DNA from: Sediminitomix flava | Lineage (GTDB): Bacteria; Bacteroidota; Bacteroidia; Cytophagales; Flammeovirgaceae | Assembly (NCBI RefSeq): GCF_003149185.1 | Contig: NZ_QGDO01000001.1 | Span: 930,001 to 994,000 of the forward strand | DNA: 64,000 bases | Direction: 5' to 3' | In this document: in pieces, positions 26,961-35,276 of the stretch | Layout: every line of letters starts with the position of its first letter | Numbering within the stretch: the stretch's first letter is position 1 | The notes under the pieces: model-generated | Databases searched by the model: none | What the model saw: only the letters and a program-made list of their open reading frames with translations | What the model was told of the DNA's origin: nothing | Program-made: the position numbers and the translations under genes

Positions 26961-26996
26961 AACCCTATTGAAGAAATTCGATGGGGTTATTTTTTA
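26961..26996 (+). terminator. Intrinsic terminator of nagA
   Basis: A 10-bp stem with two G-U/T-G wobbles (AACCCTATTG / CGATGGGGTT), 8-nt loop, then ATTTTTTAT. It starts 24 bases after the stop. Confidence 0.8.
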
Positions 26997-27007
26997 TCAG
27001 AATAAAA

Positions 27008-28453
27008 CTAAACTTCTACAGCAAGAGCTAAAACATCATCAGTTTGAGGCGTATCTCCTTTCCACCCCAACCAACTTTGGACTATGGCATCAAGATGATT
27101 TTCAAAGTTTTCATTATGATCTTCTAAAATCAGATTCCTAATTCTTTTTTGAAGAATTTTCTTATCTCTTGGTCCTCCAAACTGATCTGTTATACCATCA
27201 GTAAACATAAATAAGATATTCCCTTTCTCCAATACAACTGATTGATCTTCAAAACAAAGATCTTTATGATAATCTATTCCCCCAATTGTCTTCTTCGTTC
27301 CTTTCAATTCTATTAGTTCAGAATTTTTTAAAAGCCAAAGAGGGCGTCTAGCTCCAGAAAAAATTAACTCTCCTGTAGGTTTATGATACCTTACTAAACT
27401 CAATTCCATTCCATCCTCGATATGAAATTTATTTCCTTTCACAGAGATGGCTGCTCTAAACTCTTTTTGAAGCTGTTCAAAAATTTCTGCTGGCGTAATT
27501 TCAGTCTCAGCTTTATCAACTATGGTATCTAGTAATACTTTTGCGATAATTGTTAGAAATGAAGCAGGAACACCATGTCCAGTACAATCTACGATTGCAG
27601 TATAGAAATACCCATTCTTTTCTTTCCACCAATAAAAATCACCTGATACAATATCTTTAGGCTGATAGATGATTCTATGCTTCTGATAGTAATTATCTAA
27701 GAGCTGTACATCTGGTAAAAAGGCTTGTTGAATTCTCAGAGCATACCTTACACTTGAAGTTATATTTTCATATAATTTGGATAGTTCTTGATTTTGATGG
27801 TGTGTTAGCTCTAACTGTATCTTAAGTTCTTCAGATTGATTTTCTACTTCCTGCTGCTTTTCTTGTAATTTTTCATTTGCAAGATTCAGACTCTTCTTTG
27901 TTTTTAATTCATTGATAATTCCGTTGTGTCTACTTTTCATCATAAACACAGAGAGAATTGATAGAACTAAGGTCATAGGATAACCATTGTCTATCACATC
28001 GGCCCAAGTCATTTCATGAAAAAAATGAATACCTAAAGTGAAAATCAAAAAACATAAAATGTTGATAACTGCAGAATGTTTAGAATCCCAAACAATCAAA
28101 CCATTACCAGCTAAAATAGCAGCAGACAATGCGCTAAAATAAACAGGACTATGTTCACTTGGACTTATCGAACAGAGGTAGCTCAATTGTAAGGACATCC
28201 CTCCATAAACTACGTAATTAAAAACAACAGCCCTCCTATAAATCCCTAGCTTATACATTATATAAAAAAGTAAGGTCACTAGGGCTTGAAATACTCTGAT
28301 AAAAAGAAAATCAGCAGCTATATTTTGAGGTAAAAGTCTATGGTCCATTATCGCACATAATGGGTAAACAATTACTCCAACAATAGTAAGAATTCCTATG
28401 TACTTGCTGTTGAAAGGTTCTAAGTACCTTTCGTTTTCTCTATCTAAAGTCAT
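27008..28453 (-). CDS. Membrane PP2C (SpoIIE-type) serine/threonine phosphatase
   Basis: A 481-residue protein from the ATG giving MTLDRENERYLEPF; the longer frame starts at TTG. Six hydrophobic segments (about 20-180) precede a coiled coil (about 185-230, rich in E, Q and L) and a SpoIIE/PP2C domain (about 240-480). The metal-binding motifs are 'GDFYWWKEKNGYFYTAIVDCTGHGVPASF' pattern (D..DCTGHG, about 270-298) and 'MFTDGITDQFGG' (about 417-428). Such proteins commonly control anti-sigma-factor antagonists by dephosphorylation. No partner STAS or anti-sigma gene is adjacent. It has its own promoter. Confidence 0.9.
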   Translation of the reverse strand: MTLDRENERYLEPFNSKYIGILTIVGVIVYPLCAIMDHRLLPQNIAADFLFIRVFQALVTLLFYIMYKLGIYRRAVVFNYVVYGGMSLQLSYLCSISPSEHSPVYFSALSAAILAGNGLIVWDSKHSAVINILCFLIFTLGIHFFHEMTWADVIDNGYPMTLVLSILSVFMMKSRHNGIINELKTKKSLNLANEKLQEKQQEVENQSEELKIQLELTHHQNQELSKLYENITSSVRYALRIQQAFLPDVQLLDNYYQKHRIIYQPKDIVSGDFYWWKEKNGYFYTAIVDCTGHGVPASFLTIIAKVLLDTIVDKAETEITPAEIFEQLQKEFRAAISVKGNKFHIEDGMELSLVRYHKPTGELIFSGARRPLWLLKNSELIELKGTKKTIGGIDYHKDLCFEDQSVVLEKGNILFMFTDGITDQFGGPRDKKILQKRIRNLILEDHNENFENHLDAIVQSWLGWKGDTPQTDDVLALAVEV

Positions 28454-28477
28454 AAAAAGTGTGGATCGGTATTTCCA

Positions 28478-28508
28478 CAAAAATAAACCAAATACTTACA
28501 TATTTAAA
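28478..28508 (-). promoter_or_regulatory. Promoter of the PP2C phosphatase gene
   Basis: On the minus strand TTTA is followed after 19 bases by a perfect TATTTTTG (-7 consensus TAnnTTTG). Transcription would start near 28473, about 20 bases before the ATG, which supports that start over the TTG at 28480. Confidence 0.55.
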
Positions 28509-28672
28509 TTAATTATATAAATAATCCTATTTTCAATTATCGCGATAGAATTATCTAATAGAAATTTAGAAACAAATAAATGAACTTAAATAACTTTCAG
28601 AATAATTAATAAAAGCTCTTCAAATAATTCAACAACAAACAATAATGATCTAATTTTTAGATAAATAACAAA

Positions 28673-29761
28673 CTAAACAAACTTCAACTTACTATTGAAA
28701 TCATATATCTGCCCACCTACATTATCTACTAAAGCTCCTGTTACACTTGACAAACAGTTGACTTCACCTCTGACTTTTAAGACTCCTAATAATCCAAAAA
28801 TTAAAGCTTCTTTCATTTCAATCAACTCAGATGAGGTTGTTGCAAATTCAACACCTGAAGCATAATATTTGATTCTATCAATGAAGTAAGAATTAAATGC
28901 CCCTCCACCTGTAATAAGGCATTTTTCATTTTGATCTAACTTATACTTCTCTAAACAAACTCCAATTTGCATAGAAGCATGCTCCACAGCTGTTGCTAGT
29001 TTATCCTCAAGGGTTGGTATTTGATCTAATAATGGAATGACATACTCCAATACCCACTCTTTCCCTAATGACTTAGCTCCTTCTTTTTTATAGAAATCCA
29101 ATTCATTTAGTTTATTCAAAATATCTAAATCAACTTTCCCAGAAGCTGCTAATTTTCCATCTTCATCATACGATTTCCCAATAGTTCGCATATAATGATT
29201 TAAAGGCATATTGGCTATTCCTACATCAAATGCAAGACGTTCGCCATTTGTACCTTCAAAGGATATATTCGATATTCCCCCTAAATTCAAACAATATCTA
29301 AATTCACTGAATAACAGACGATCACCTATTGGTACTAATGGAGCTCCTTGTCCACCTAAAGCCACATCTGTAGTTCTAAAATCTGCAACCACAGGAATTT
29401 TCGTAATTGCATTTATATGGGCAGGACTCCCAATTTGAGTGGTAAGTGAAAACTCATCTGGTTGATGAAAAATAGTATGACCGTGAGAGCAAATAAAATC
29501 TACCTCCAGTTGATACTCATCTATAAACTTTTTGACTTCTTCAGCGAAAAACTTACCGAGTTCTACATCAAAACGAGCATACGCCAAAGCAGAACCAGAT
29601 TCTACTGAAGCTAATTTTTCTTGTAAAGAATGATCATAATCTACGCTTTTACTCTTTTTGATTTCAAATTTCCAATTATCAGTCACATCAAAATGGACAT
29701 AACACAAATCTAGACCATCTAAACTTGTCCCCGACATCATACCAATCACCTTATATTTCAT
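28673..29761 (-). CDS. anmK: Anhydro-N-acetylmuramic acid kinase
   Basis: A 362-residue sugar kinase of the ASKHA fold that opens the 1,6-anhydro ring of anhMurNAc while phosphorylating it to MurNAc-6-P. Diagnostic segments are 'GMMSGTSLDGLD' (residues about 7-18), 'CSHGHTIFHQP' (about 90-100), 'TTQIGSPAHI', 'VVADFRTTDVALGGQGAPLVP' pattern (about 124-144) and 'CLNLGGISNI' (about 156-165); 'LITGGGAFN' lies near 285. It feeds MurQ. It is separated from the salvage operon by 13 kb and sits between a phosphatase and an XRE-type regulator gene, all in the same direction with gaps of about 200 bp. Confidence 0.95.
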   Translation of the reverse strand: MKYKVIGMMSGTSLDGLDLCYVHFDVTDNWKFEIKKSKSVDYDHSLQEKLASVESGSALAYARFDVELGKFFAEEVKKFIDEYQLEVDFICSHGHTIFHQPDEFSLTTQIGSPAHINAITKIPVVADFRTTDVALGGQGAPLVPIGDRLLFSEFRYCLNLGGISNISFEGTNGERLAFDVGIANMPLNHYMRTIGKSYDEDGKLAASGKVDLDILNKLNELDFYKKEGAKSLGKEWVLEYVIPLLDQIPTLEDKLATAVEHASMQIGVCLEKYKLDQNEKCLITGGGAFNSYFIDRIKYYASGVEFATTSSELIEMKEALIFGLLGVLKVRGEVNCLSSVTGALVDNVGGQIYDFNSKLKFV

Positions 29762-29891
29762 AACTCAGAATTGTTCTTTATCTCAAAAAATAAAACCTTA
29801 AACTTCTTCTGTAAATCTAATTTCAAAACTGATATTTCACCTCACTAAATACGGTTATTTCTGCTTTTAACCTTTGAAGAATTATATACAA

Positions 29892-29932
29892 AAAAAGTGA
29901 GTTGAGCCTTTTACAGCCACAACTCACTTTTT
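29892..29932. terminator. Intrinsic terminator after the XRE gene
   Basis: A perfect 13-bp stem (AAAAAGTGAGTTG / CAACTCACTTTTT) with a 15-nt loop; on the minus strand it ends in T6. It lies 22 bases after the stop at 29954 and separates that gene from anmK. Confidence 0.88.
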
Positions 29933-29953
29933 AGTAATTAACAACAGATTTAA

Positions 29954-31441
29954 TTATTCCATTAAACCTTTCAATATATCTTCTATTTCTTTTTCTCTCT
30001 TATCTTTTTCCAATACAGTTGGGGCAAAACCTCTAACTGTACAATCTGTAGAAGGACATCTCTCACAAGTTTCATTCACCATCTCTACTTTTATACTAGG
30101 GTCACTCAAGAAACGGCAGGTTTGTTTAAGTGTATCATCAATAAAGAATCCAATTGTAATACTTGTATTTACAGCAGGTTGTCTATTCAGACCATGTGCC
30201 AATGTAATACAGAAATATTCTTTTCCAGAAGTGATATATCTTGAAACTTGAGAGTTACAAACAATCTTCTTAGGATCTTCTAATTGATCTTTCTCAAGTT
30301 GTTGGAAAATCTTTAACGAAACCCACCTTCTACAATAATGTTCACTTAATACAGTTCCATGAGGAGAGTGTAAACCAGCCAAATGAAGTTCTTTAGTTAG
30401 TTTAAATGCATTATCCCCTGGATTATTATTTAACCTTAGGAAGAATATTTTATCGATTCCGAAAAACTTTGGTAAAATACTCGTTAACCTTGAAAGGAAA
30501 ATCTCAGGTGAAACTTGGTATTTATTAAAGATATCTAGGAATTTATTCTGACTAAAAGTCTCACTTGATAAGAAATCAGCTAGGTCAGTTGCAATTTCTT
30601 TTTCGGGCATCAATAAAGCTCCAGCAAAGTAGCTAGCCATATGATGATTTAATAGCTCATCAAATGATTTCACTCGAACCCAAGAATAAGTTTTAGTTCG
30701 ATCCTGAATCTCCATAAAATTATATGCAGCTTCTCTACAAAGTACAAATAACTTATGATCAGGTGAAAGTTGCGGATGAAGCATCAAAGTTTTCTTACCA
30801 TCTTCACCATCATCTTTTAAGAAAGAATGCAAACTACCTTTAGATGGATTGACAGCTAATTGTTGCTCATCAAATTCGTAACCGTGTTCTTCTTTCAAGA
30901 ATTTTTCTAAATCTTCAATGTTCGGCTTTCCTTCATTGAAATATTTAGACATAAAATTTTGAGCAGCTTCTTCCACTTCCTCAAAATAATTTTCATGCAT
31001 TTCCTGATAAGACCTAAGAACCGAGAAATAAAGATTCTCAACAGTAAGGTCATAATTTCTCGAAATTTCTACGATGGTATTGATAAACGCACTCAATTTC
31101 GCTGGTGCATCTGAAACTAACTCTAATAAGTTTCGAGGCTCAATACCAAAAACTTCTAGCGGCAACTCTTGAAGTAAATTTGATTTGAGAAGATTTGAAA
31201 GTGGACTGAGTTTCTTTGAAATTTTCAAGGAAACCAATTGATCGTAAGATAGTTGAAGAGCATTCGCTAAAAGCACTATTTTAGTTCTTTTAGGATACTT
31301 TTTCCCCTTCTCTATTTCATTTAAATAGGAAACAGATAATTCCGCTTTTTTAGCTAATTCAGACAAAGATAATCCTAACTCCTGTCTACGCATTCTTACC
31401 TTTAGTCCTAAGATTAAGCGTATGTTCTCTTCTCTTACCAC
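29954..31441 (-). CDS. XRE-family regulator with IrrE/ImmA-like domain (ScfR/RamB type)
   Basis: A 495-residue regulator. The start is GTG, since TAG lies directly upstream and the first HTH helix begins within 10 residues. Residues about 10-65 form a Cro/CI HTH ('LGLSLSELAKKAELSVSYLNE', 21 residues, helix 2-3). The central part (about 150-320) matches the IrrE N-terminal-like region of the short-chain fatty-acyl-CoA regulators, but the H-E-x-x-H zinc motif is replaced by 'CREAAYNF'. The C-terminal part carries the Cys set 'CERCPSTDC' (about 462-470). In actinobacteria relatives control acetate and propionate metabolism. Here the target is unknown; a perfect palindrome upstream suggests self-control. 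Confidence 0.8.
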   Translation of the reverse strand: MVREENIRLILGLKVRMRRQELGLSLSELAKKAELSVSYLNEIEKGKKYPKRTKIVLLANALQLSYDQLVSLKISKKLSPLSNLLKSNLLQELPLEVFGIEPRNLLELVSDAPAKLSAFINTIVEISRNYDLTVENLYFSVLRSYQEMHENYFEEVEEAAQNFMSKYFNEGKPNIEDLEKFLKEEHGYEFDEQQLAVNPSKGSLHSFLKDDGEDGKKTLMLHPQLSPDHKLFVLCREAAYNFMEIQDRTKTYSWVRVKSFDELLNHHMASYFAGALLMPEKEIATDLADFLSSETFSQNKFLDIFNKYQVSPEIFLSRLTSILPKFFGIDKIFFLRLNNNPGDNAFKLTKELHLAGLHSPHGTVLSEHYCRRWVSLKIFQQLEKDQLEDPKKIVCNSQVSRYITSGKEYFCITLAHGLNRQPAVNTSITIGFFIDDTLKQTCRFLSDPSIKVEMVNETCERCPSTDCTVRGFAPTVLEKDKREKEIEDILKGLME

Positions 31442-31525
31442 CTATTTTTTACTTAAATTGATTCTACTCTGATGTTTTCGGGAATAAATCTACAACAATA
31501 GTCTCAAATGAAAAAAAAATATACA

Positions 31526-31545
31526 AAAAGCGAAATTTCGCTTTT
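31526..31545. promoter_or_regulatory. Perfect 20-bp palindrome, likely operator
   Basis: The sequence has core GCGAAATTTCGC flanked by AAAA and TTTT and is fully self-complementary. It lies 85 bases upstream of the XRE regulator gene and covers the -33 position of the rightward promoter. An autoregulatory site of the XRE protein is the simplest reading, which is inference. Confidence 0.55.
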
Positions 31546-31572
31546 AATTATGAATTCGTTTCTATACATTTG
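31542..31572 (+). promoter_or_regulatory. Promoter of the candidate small RNA
   Basis: TTTT (-33, within the palindrome) is followed after 19 bases by a perfect TACATTTG (-7). The start would lie near 31577-31579. Confidence 0.55.
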
Positions 31573-31576
31573 TAAT

Positions 31577-31700
31577 GTTACTTGAGAGACAATTTAGTCG
31601 CCGTATTTTTATTGTACAGGTGCTTAACTCTGTCAATCAGACATTATTAATTTTTCGTTTTCAATATAAAAAGGCATTCCTCATGGGAATGCCTTTTTTT
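31577..31700 (+). ncRNA. Candidate small RNA
   Basis: A stretch of about 124 bases lies between a consensus-like promoter and a perfect 13-bp terminator hairpin (AAAAAGGCATTCC / GGAATGCCTTTTT, followed by more T). No credible reading frame explains it: a 50-codon frame from 31575 runs through the hairpin and begins in front of the predicted transcript start. Internal pairing such as ACAG...CTGT is weak. It does not match 4.5S, 6S or tmRNA as I know them. Confidence 0.45.
31668..31700 (+). terminator. Intrinsic terminator without an annotated gene upstream
   Basis: A perfect 13-bp stem with a 5-nt loop TCATG, followed by seven T. There is no protein gene within 220 bases upstream on this strand. 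Confidence 0.88.
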
Positions 31701-32186
31701 GTTATTGTTTCTAAAATTGAAAAATAAATGAATACGAACTTTTTTAATACAAACAGTCAGTCGTTATATCAAATACTAAATTGAGGACACTTAAATGGTA
31801 ACAAGAACAAGCTCAACATGTAATAAAAAATAAAACTTTGTAAATAAATCCGAACTCAATTGAATCATAGCAATAATACATTACACTTTATAAAGATTAT
31901 TTAAGCTCTAAATACTAAATCCCAAACCAATCATATAATTTTAGGCCATTCAAAATTTAGGCGTTAGCCACAATCCAAAATCTTAATACATACATTTTAT
32001 TATGTATGTAATTACTATGTAAAATATTAACCTAAAATCATCTTTCTATCGACCAATTATTTCCAAATCCTAGATTTCATCAAAAGCTCTCGACCTTCGT
32101 CTTGTGCCGAGTAAATTGGACTCGGAGCTAGTCTTTTTTACCAAAATTCACCCATTAACAAAAACTCTTTTTTAATAAAAAGTAAA

Positions 32187-34973
32187 ATGAAACTTTTAAA
32201 ATTTTTCCCGATTCTATTCCTACTATCTCTTATTGCTTGTCAAGAATATCAATTAGAAGAATCTGAAGTTCTTGAACAAGAGGTTGGTAATAACAAGCGT
32301 ATGGCTTTTAATCAAGATGTTTATTTCTTGAATAGCGCCAATGGTAAATCTGAAATTTTCGATGTTGACTTTGATTTCCAAGGTTTGACAGGGCATGCAG
32401 ATTTAACAAAGTTAGAACTCACAAAAGACGGGGTTCCATTTGAGCTTCCAAATGGTGGACACATGTGTGTATCTCCAGACAATCGTTTTCTTACTGTTGT
32501 TGTGGCTAAACAGAGTAAAATTTTTCTTGTAGAAATAAGTTCGGGTATCGTAAAAGAAGCGACACTCATGGCTTATGACCTCAACAAGACTAGCATCAGT
32601 ACAGTATTGGCTGACCCAGAAAAATATAAGATGCAAAATCTTAAAAATGCTAAGGGTAAAAAGATCGGAGGTATTACTCAAGTTGATGTAGACAAAGAAG
32701 GTTATCTATTTATAGCAGGTAAAGCCGGTTTTTTTAGAGTTGTAGCTGATAGAGGAAATGGTGAAAAAGACCCATCTGAAGTTAATTACGGAAAGGACAT
32801 TTGGTCAGAAATTTGGGCACAACAAGATCTTGCTTATTTACAAAGAAATAATGTAGATACAGATACTCATGGTTCAAACTGGGTTCATGCTATTCATTAT
32901 CAATTCTCAGGAAGTGTTGCCGTTGAATCGTCCGAAGACGAATTTGAGGAAGAGTATTTTGAAGAGGTTGATACTTTTAATCCGAAAAAAGTAAAATTCA
33001 GAGGTGGAGATATTTTATTTACTCAAAACTCTGCTGAAACTGATGGTTTTGAACAACAAAGATTAATCTCTTTTTCACAATGGAAAGGAGGTACTGCAAT
33101 CTATCTAGACCTTCACTGGGACTGGAAAAACGAGCAAATTTATTTTGACGCAGGAAGAGTGATGGAAGGATTAAACATGAATCGTAACAACGAAAGTGGA
33201 AAGGGAGCTGGTAGAGTTACTGGAGCTGCGCTTACAGGAGATAATATGGTATTTACCTCTCATCATTTTAGTAACTATCTTCAATTAAGAACATTAGATG
33301 GTACTGTAATTCGTGATGATATTGAATTAAGAATTGATGGAGATGAAAACAACCTTCTCAGACACAATTGGGGGGATATGGCTTCAACTCAACAATTTGA
33401 TAAGAACTCTCAAAATCCTGTTGCAGGAGGAAGTTCAAAAGAAATAGACGGTGAATATTATAATGCATGGTATAGAGGTGAAGAAATAGGTCATCAATAC
33501 GCAGAAGTAAAACTTTACAGACCTGAGAAAAAAGTATATGACATCAACGAGCTATCAAATACTGAAGCTAGCTACAATGCAACTAAAGATTCAAGAGGAA
33601 ACTCGGCAAATGCTGACCTAGCTGATTACCGTAAAAACGCAGAGAAGTTTGTCTCTCTAGGAGGTGATGGCGGTTATGTCTTAATGCAACTACAAATGCC
33701 TATCACTGTCTCTAAACAATCAATGCTTCAGGTTGTAGAAACTAGTTGGAACAAAGCATCCGATTATACACCAACTTCTGCAGGTTGGAATTCATATAAA
33801 GAATCTGCTGAAGTTTATGTTTTAGAAGGAAACACTTCAAAATACTATGATCCTACTGAAATGGATCCAAATAATTCAAATTGGACGTCTGTAGGTGTTG
33901 CTTACATCGCTAATAACGAATTCAAGCTATCTGAAGCTATCGATTTAGGTACTGATATCAGATGGATTATGGTAAAAGATTCTGGTTCTAAAACAAGTGA
34001 TGGTTTTGACGTCAATTTTGTATCGTCTTATGAAGCTCAACCCGAAATTCTAATCAACCAAACTGACTACACTTGGCTACCTTGTGACATTACGGTTGAC
34101 AGTTATGCAATAAGATCAGGTGACGATAATCCGAGTAACAAAGTTAGAGGAGGCGAAGCAATGTATAAAATACCTGACGCTGATGACATTGTTGCAAGTA
34201 GTATCATTCAATTAACTCAAGCACAAATGGATGAACTTGGTACAAAGTCAGGAAGAAGTAGAGTGATAGGTCTATTTACAGCGGAAATTGATGGTAAACT
34301 TCATGCTTATGAAATTCATGACGATTGTGCAGTTAAAGGAATGAGACATTTTGAATGGGGCGGAGAAAATAAAAATGCATCCTTTGTTCCACTTCCTCTA
34401 AAAGCTGACAAATACGACATGTCTCAAGTTACTACTTCATTTGTAGACTGGGATGGATTTGACATCATCTATAACCTCAATGGAGAAACGAAAAGAGTAC
34501 CATTTGCTCAAAAGCAAGAGGCTCGTTTAAGATATAAGAAAGCTATAGACTATGTTAAAGTACTCACTCTCTGGGGAGATATTATTCCAAAGCTCTCTAT
34601 TTGTGGTGACAAAGGTGATATAATTGAAGTAGACTCTAAATATCATTGGGATCAGAATAGATTTACTAGTGATAAAGTTTACATATCTAGTATGTCTAAA
34701 GATTTAAACACAAATAACCCAATCACAACTGATGTTTTCCAAATTCTTAATGGTTATAGTTATGATATTAAAGTTGATTTGAATATCGATGGTGAAATTT
34801 TAGAAATAGAGGTTCCTGCTAATACTTGGATTATGGGTAAAGGTGTTTTCAATGCTAATCTAAAAGGATATACCATTTATCGTAAAAGTAACAATGAAGA
34901 AATTAGTAATAAAGGACAATTTGGAACATTTGGTTCAACACAAATGCTTGAGTATGAATGCTCGTCTTTATAG
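32187..34973 (+). CDS. Large surface lipoprotein of unknown family, paralogue 1
   Basis: A 928-residue predicted lipoprotein (LFLLSLIAC, lipid Cys18). Residues about 40-420 look like a beta-propeller: 'GGHMCVSPDNRFLTVVVAKQ' (about 90-109), 'GGITQVDVDKEGYLFIAGKAG' pattern (about 160-180), 'GGDILFTQNSAETDGFEQQR' and 'GRVTGAALTGDNMVFTSHH'. Residues about 470-650 resemble the beta-sandwich of Bacteroidota surface proteins with 'VSLGGDGGYVLMQLQ', 'AEVYVLEG' and 'DSGSKTSDGFDVNFVSS'. The rest has no recognisable motif. No T9SS tail is seen. It is a close paralogue of the next gene; they match to about residue 788 and then diverge. Function unknown; a role in binding or processing an outside polymer is a guess. 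Confidence 0.75.
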   Translation: MKLLKFFPILFLLSLIACQEYQLEESEVLEQEVGNNKRMAFNQDVYFLNSANGKSEIFDVDFDFQGLTGHADLTKLELTKDGVPFELPNGGHMCVSPDNRFLTVVVAKQSKIFLVEISSGIVKEATLMAYDLNKTSISTVLADPEKYKMQNLKNAKGKKIGGITQVDVDKEGYLFIAGKAGFFRVVADRGNGEKDPSEVNYGKDIWSEIWAQQDLAYLQRNNVDTDTHGSNWVHAIHYQFSGSVAVESSEDEFEEEYFEEVDTFNPKKVKFRGGDILFTQNSAETDGFEQQRLISFSQWKGGTAIYLDLHWDWKNEQIYFDAGRVMEGLNMNRNNESGKGAGRVTGAALTGDNMVFTSHHFSNYLQLRTLDGTVIRDDIELRIDGDENNLLRHNWGDMASTQQFDKNSQNPVAGGSSKEIDGEYYNAWYRGEEIGHQYAEVKLYRPEKKVYDINELSNTEASYNATKDSRGNSANADLADYRKNAEKFVSLGGDGGYVLMQLQMPITVSKQSMLQVVETSWNKASDYTPTSAGWNSYKESAEVYVLEGNTSKYYDPTEMDPNNSNWTSVGVAYIANNEFKLSEAIDLGTDIRWIMVKDSGSKTSDGFDVNFVSSYEAQPEILINQTDYTWLPCDITVDSYAIRSGDDNPSNKVRGGEAMYKIPDADDIVASSIIQLTQAQMDELGTKSGRSRVIGLFTAEIDGKLHAYEIHDDCAVKGMRHFEWGGENKNASFVPLPLKADKYDMSQVTTSFVDWDGFDIIYNLNGETKRVPFAQKQEARLRYKKAIDYVKVLTLWGDIIPKLSICGDKGDIIEVDSKYHWDQNRFTSDKVYISSMSKDLNTNNPITTDVFQILNGYSYDIKVDLNIDGEILEIEVPANTWIMGKGVFNANLKGYTIYRKSNNEEISNKGQFGTFGSTQMLEYECSSL

Positions 34974-35276
34974 TTCTTAAAGTATAAATAATGCATGAAG
35001 GCTATCACATTTTGATAGCCTTCTTTATTTATACCTACGAAGTATTGCAAAGAAATATTTACTTCGATCTACTTAACATCAAAAACCGAAAACAATAATT
35101 TCTACTAATCTTAATAATGTAAGATCATACTACTTTTTGATATAAAATCATCTACTTGCCAACCAATTTTTTAGTAAGCACTACTGTTATATGAGAGAAG
35201 TATAATCTTCTAATTAAGGGCAAAACAAACGTAGCCTTTGAACTAAACTAAAACTTCTCAATAAACTACAAGTAAG
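34974..35276. other. Intergenic region between paralogous lipoproteins
   Basis: It contains the terminator of the first gene and, at 35143-35171, a box TAAAATCATCT...ACCAATT that is shared with 32033-32061 upstream of the first paralogue. No reading frame or RNA is evident. TAGCCTTTG at 35232-35240 is close to a -7 box but has three instead of two free bases. Confidence 0.45.
34997..35027 (+). terminator. Intrinsic terminator between the two paralogues
   Basis: A perfect 11-bp stem (GAAGGCTATCA / TGATAGCCTTC), 5-nt loop, then TTTATTT. The two paralogues are therefore mainly separate transcription units. Confidence 0.85.

Larger units (their letters stand above)
31442..32186. other. 745-bp intergenic region with palindrome, candidate RNA and inverted repeats
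   Basis: No frame of 60 codons is present. From left to right it holds a perfect 20-bp palindrome (31526-31545), a promoter-like pair (31542-31572), a candidate small RNA ending in a strong terminator (31577-31700), an inverted repeat TACATACAT-N6-ATGTATGTA (31987-32010), a box shared with the upstream region of the paralogous lipoprotein (32033-32061), and a CCGAG-N9-CTCGG hairpin (32107-32125) 60 bases before the lipoprotein ATG. Confidence 0.6.

Noticed and set aside
30700-30760. Search for a zinc-protease H-E-x-x-H in the XRE/IrrE-like protein
   Set aside because: The aligned position reads C-R-E-A-A-Y-N-F; I therefore do not call it a metallopeptidase.
31575-31727. 50-codon reading frame from ATG at 31575
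   Set aside because: It begins in front of the predicted transcript start, runs straight through the terminator hairpin, and its sequence shows no protein-like pattern.
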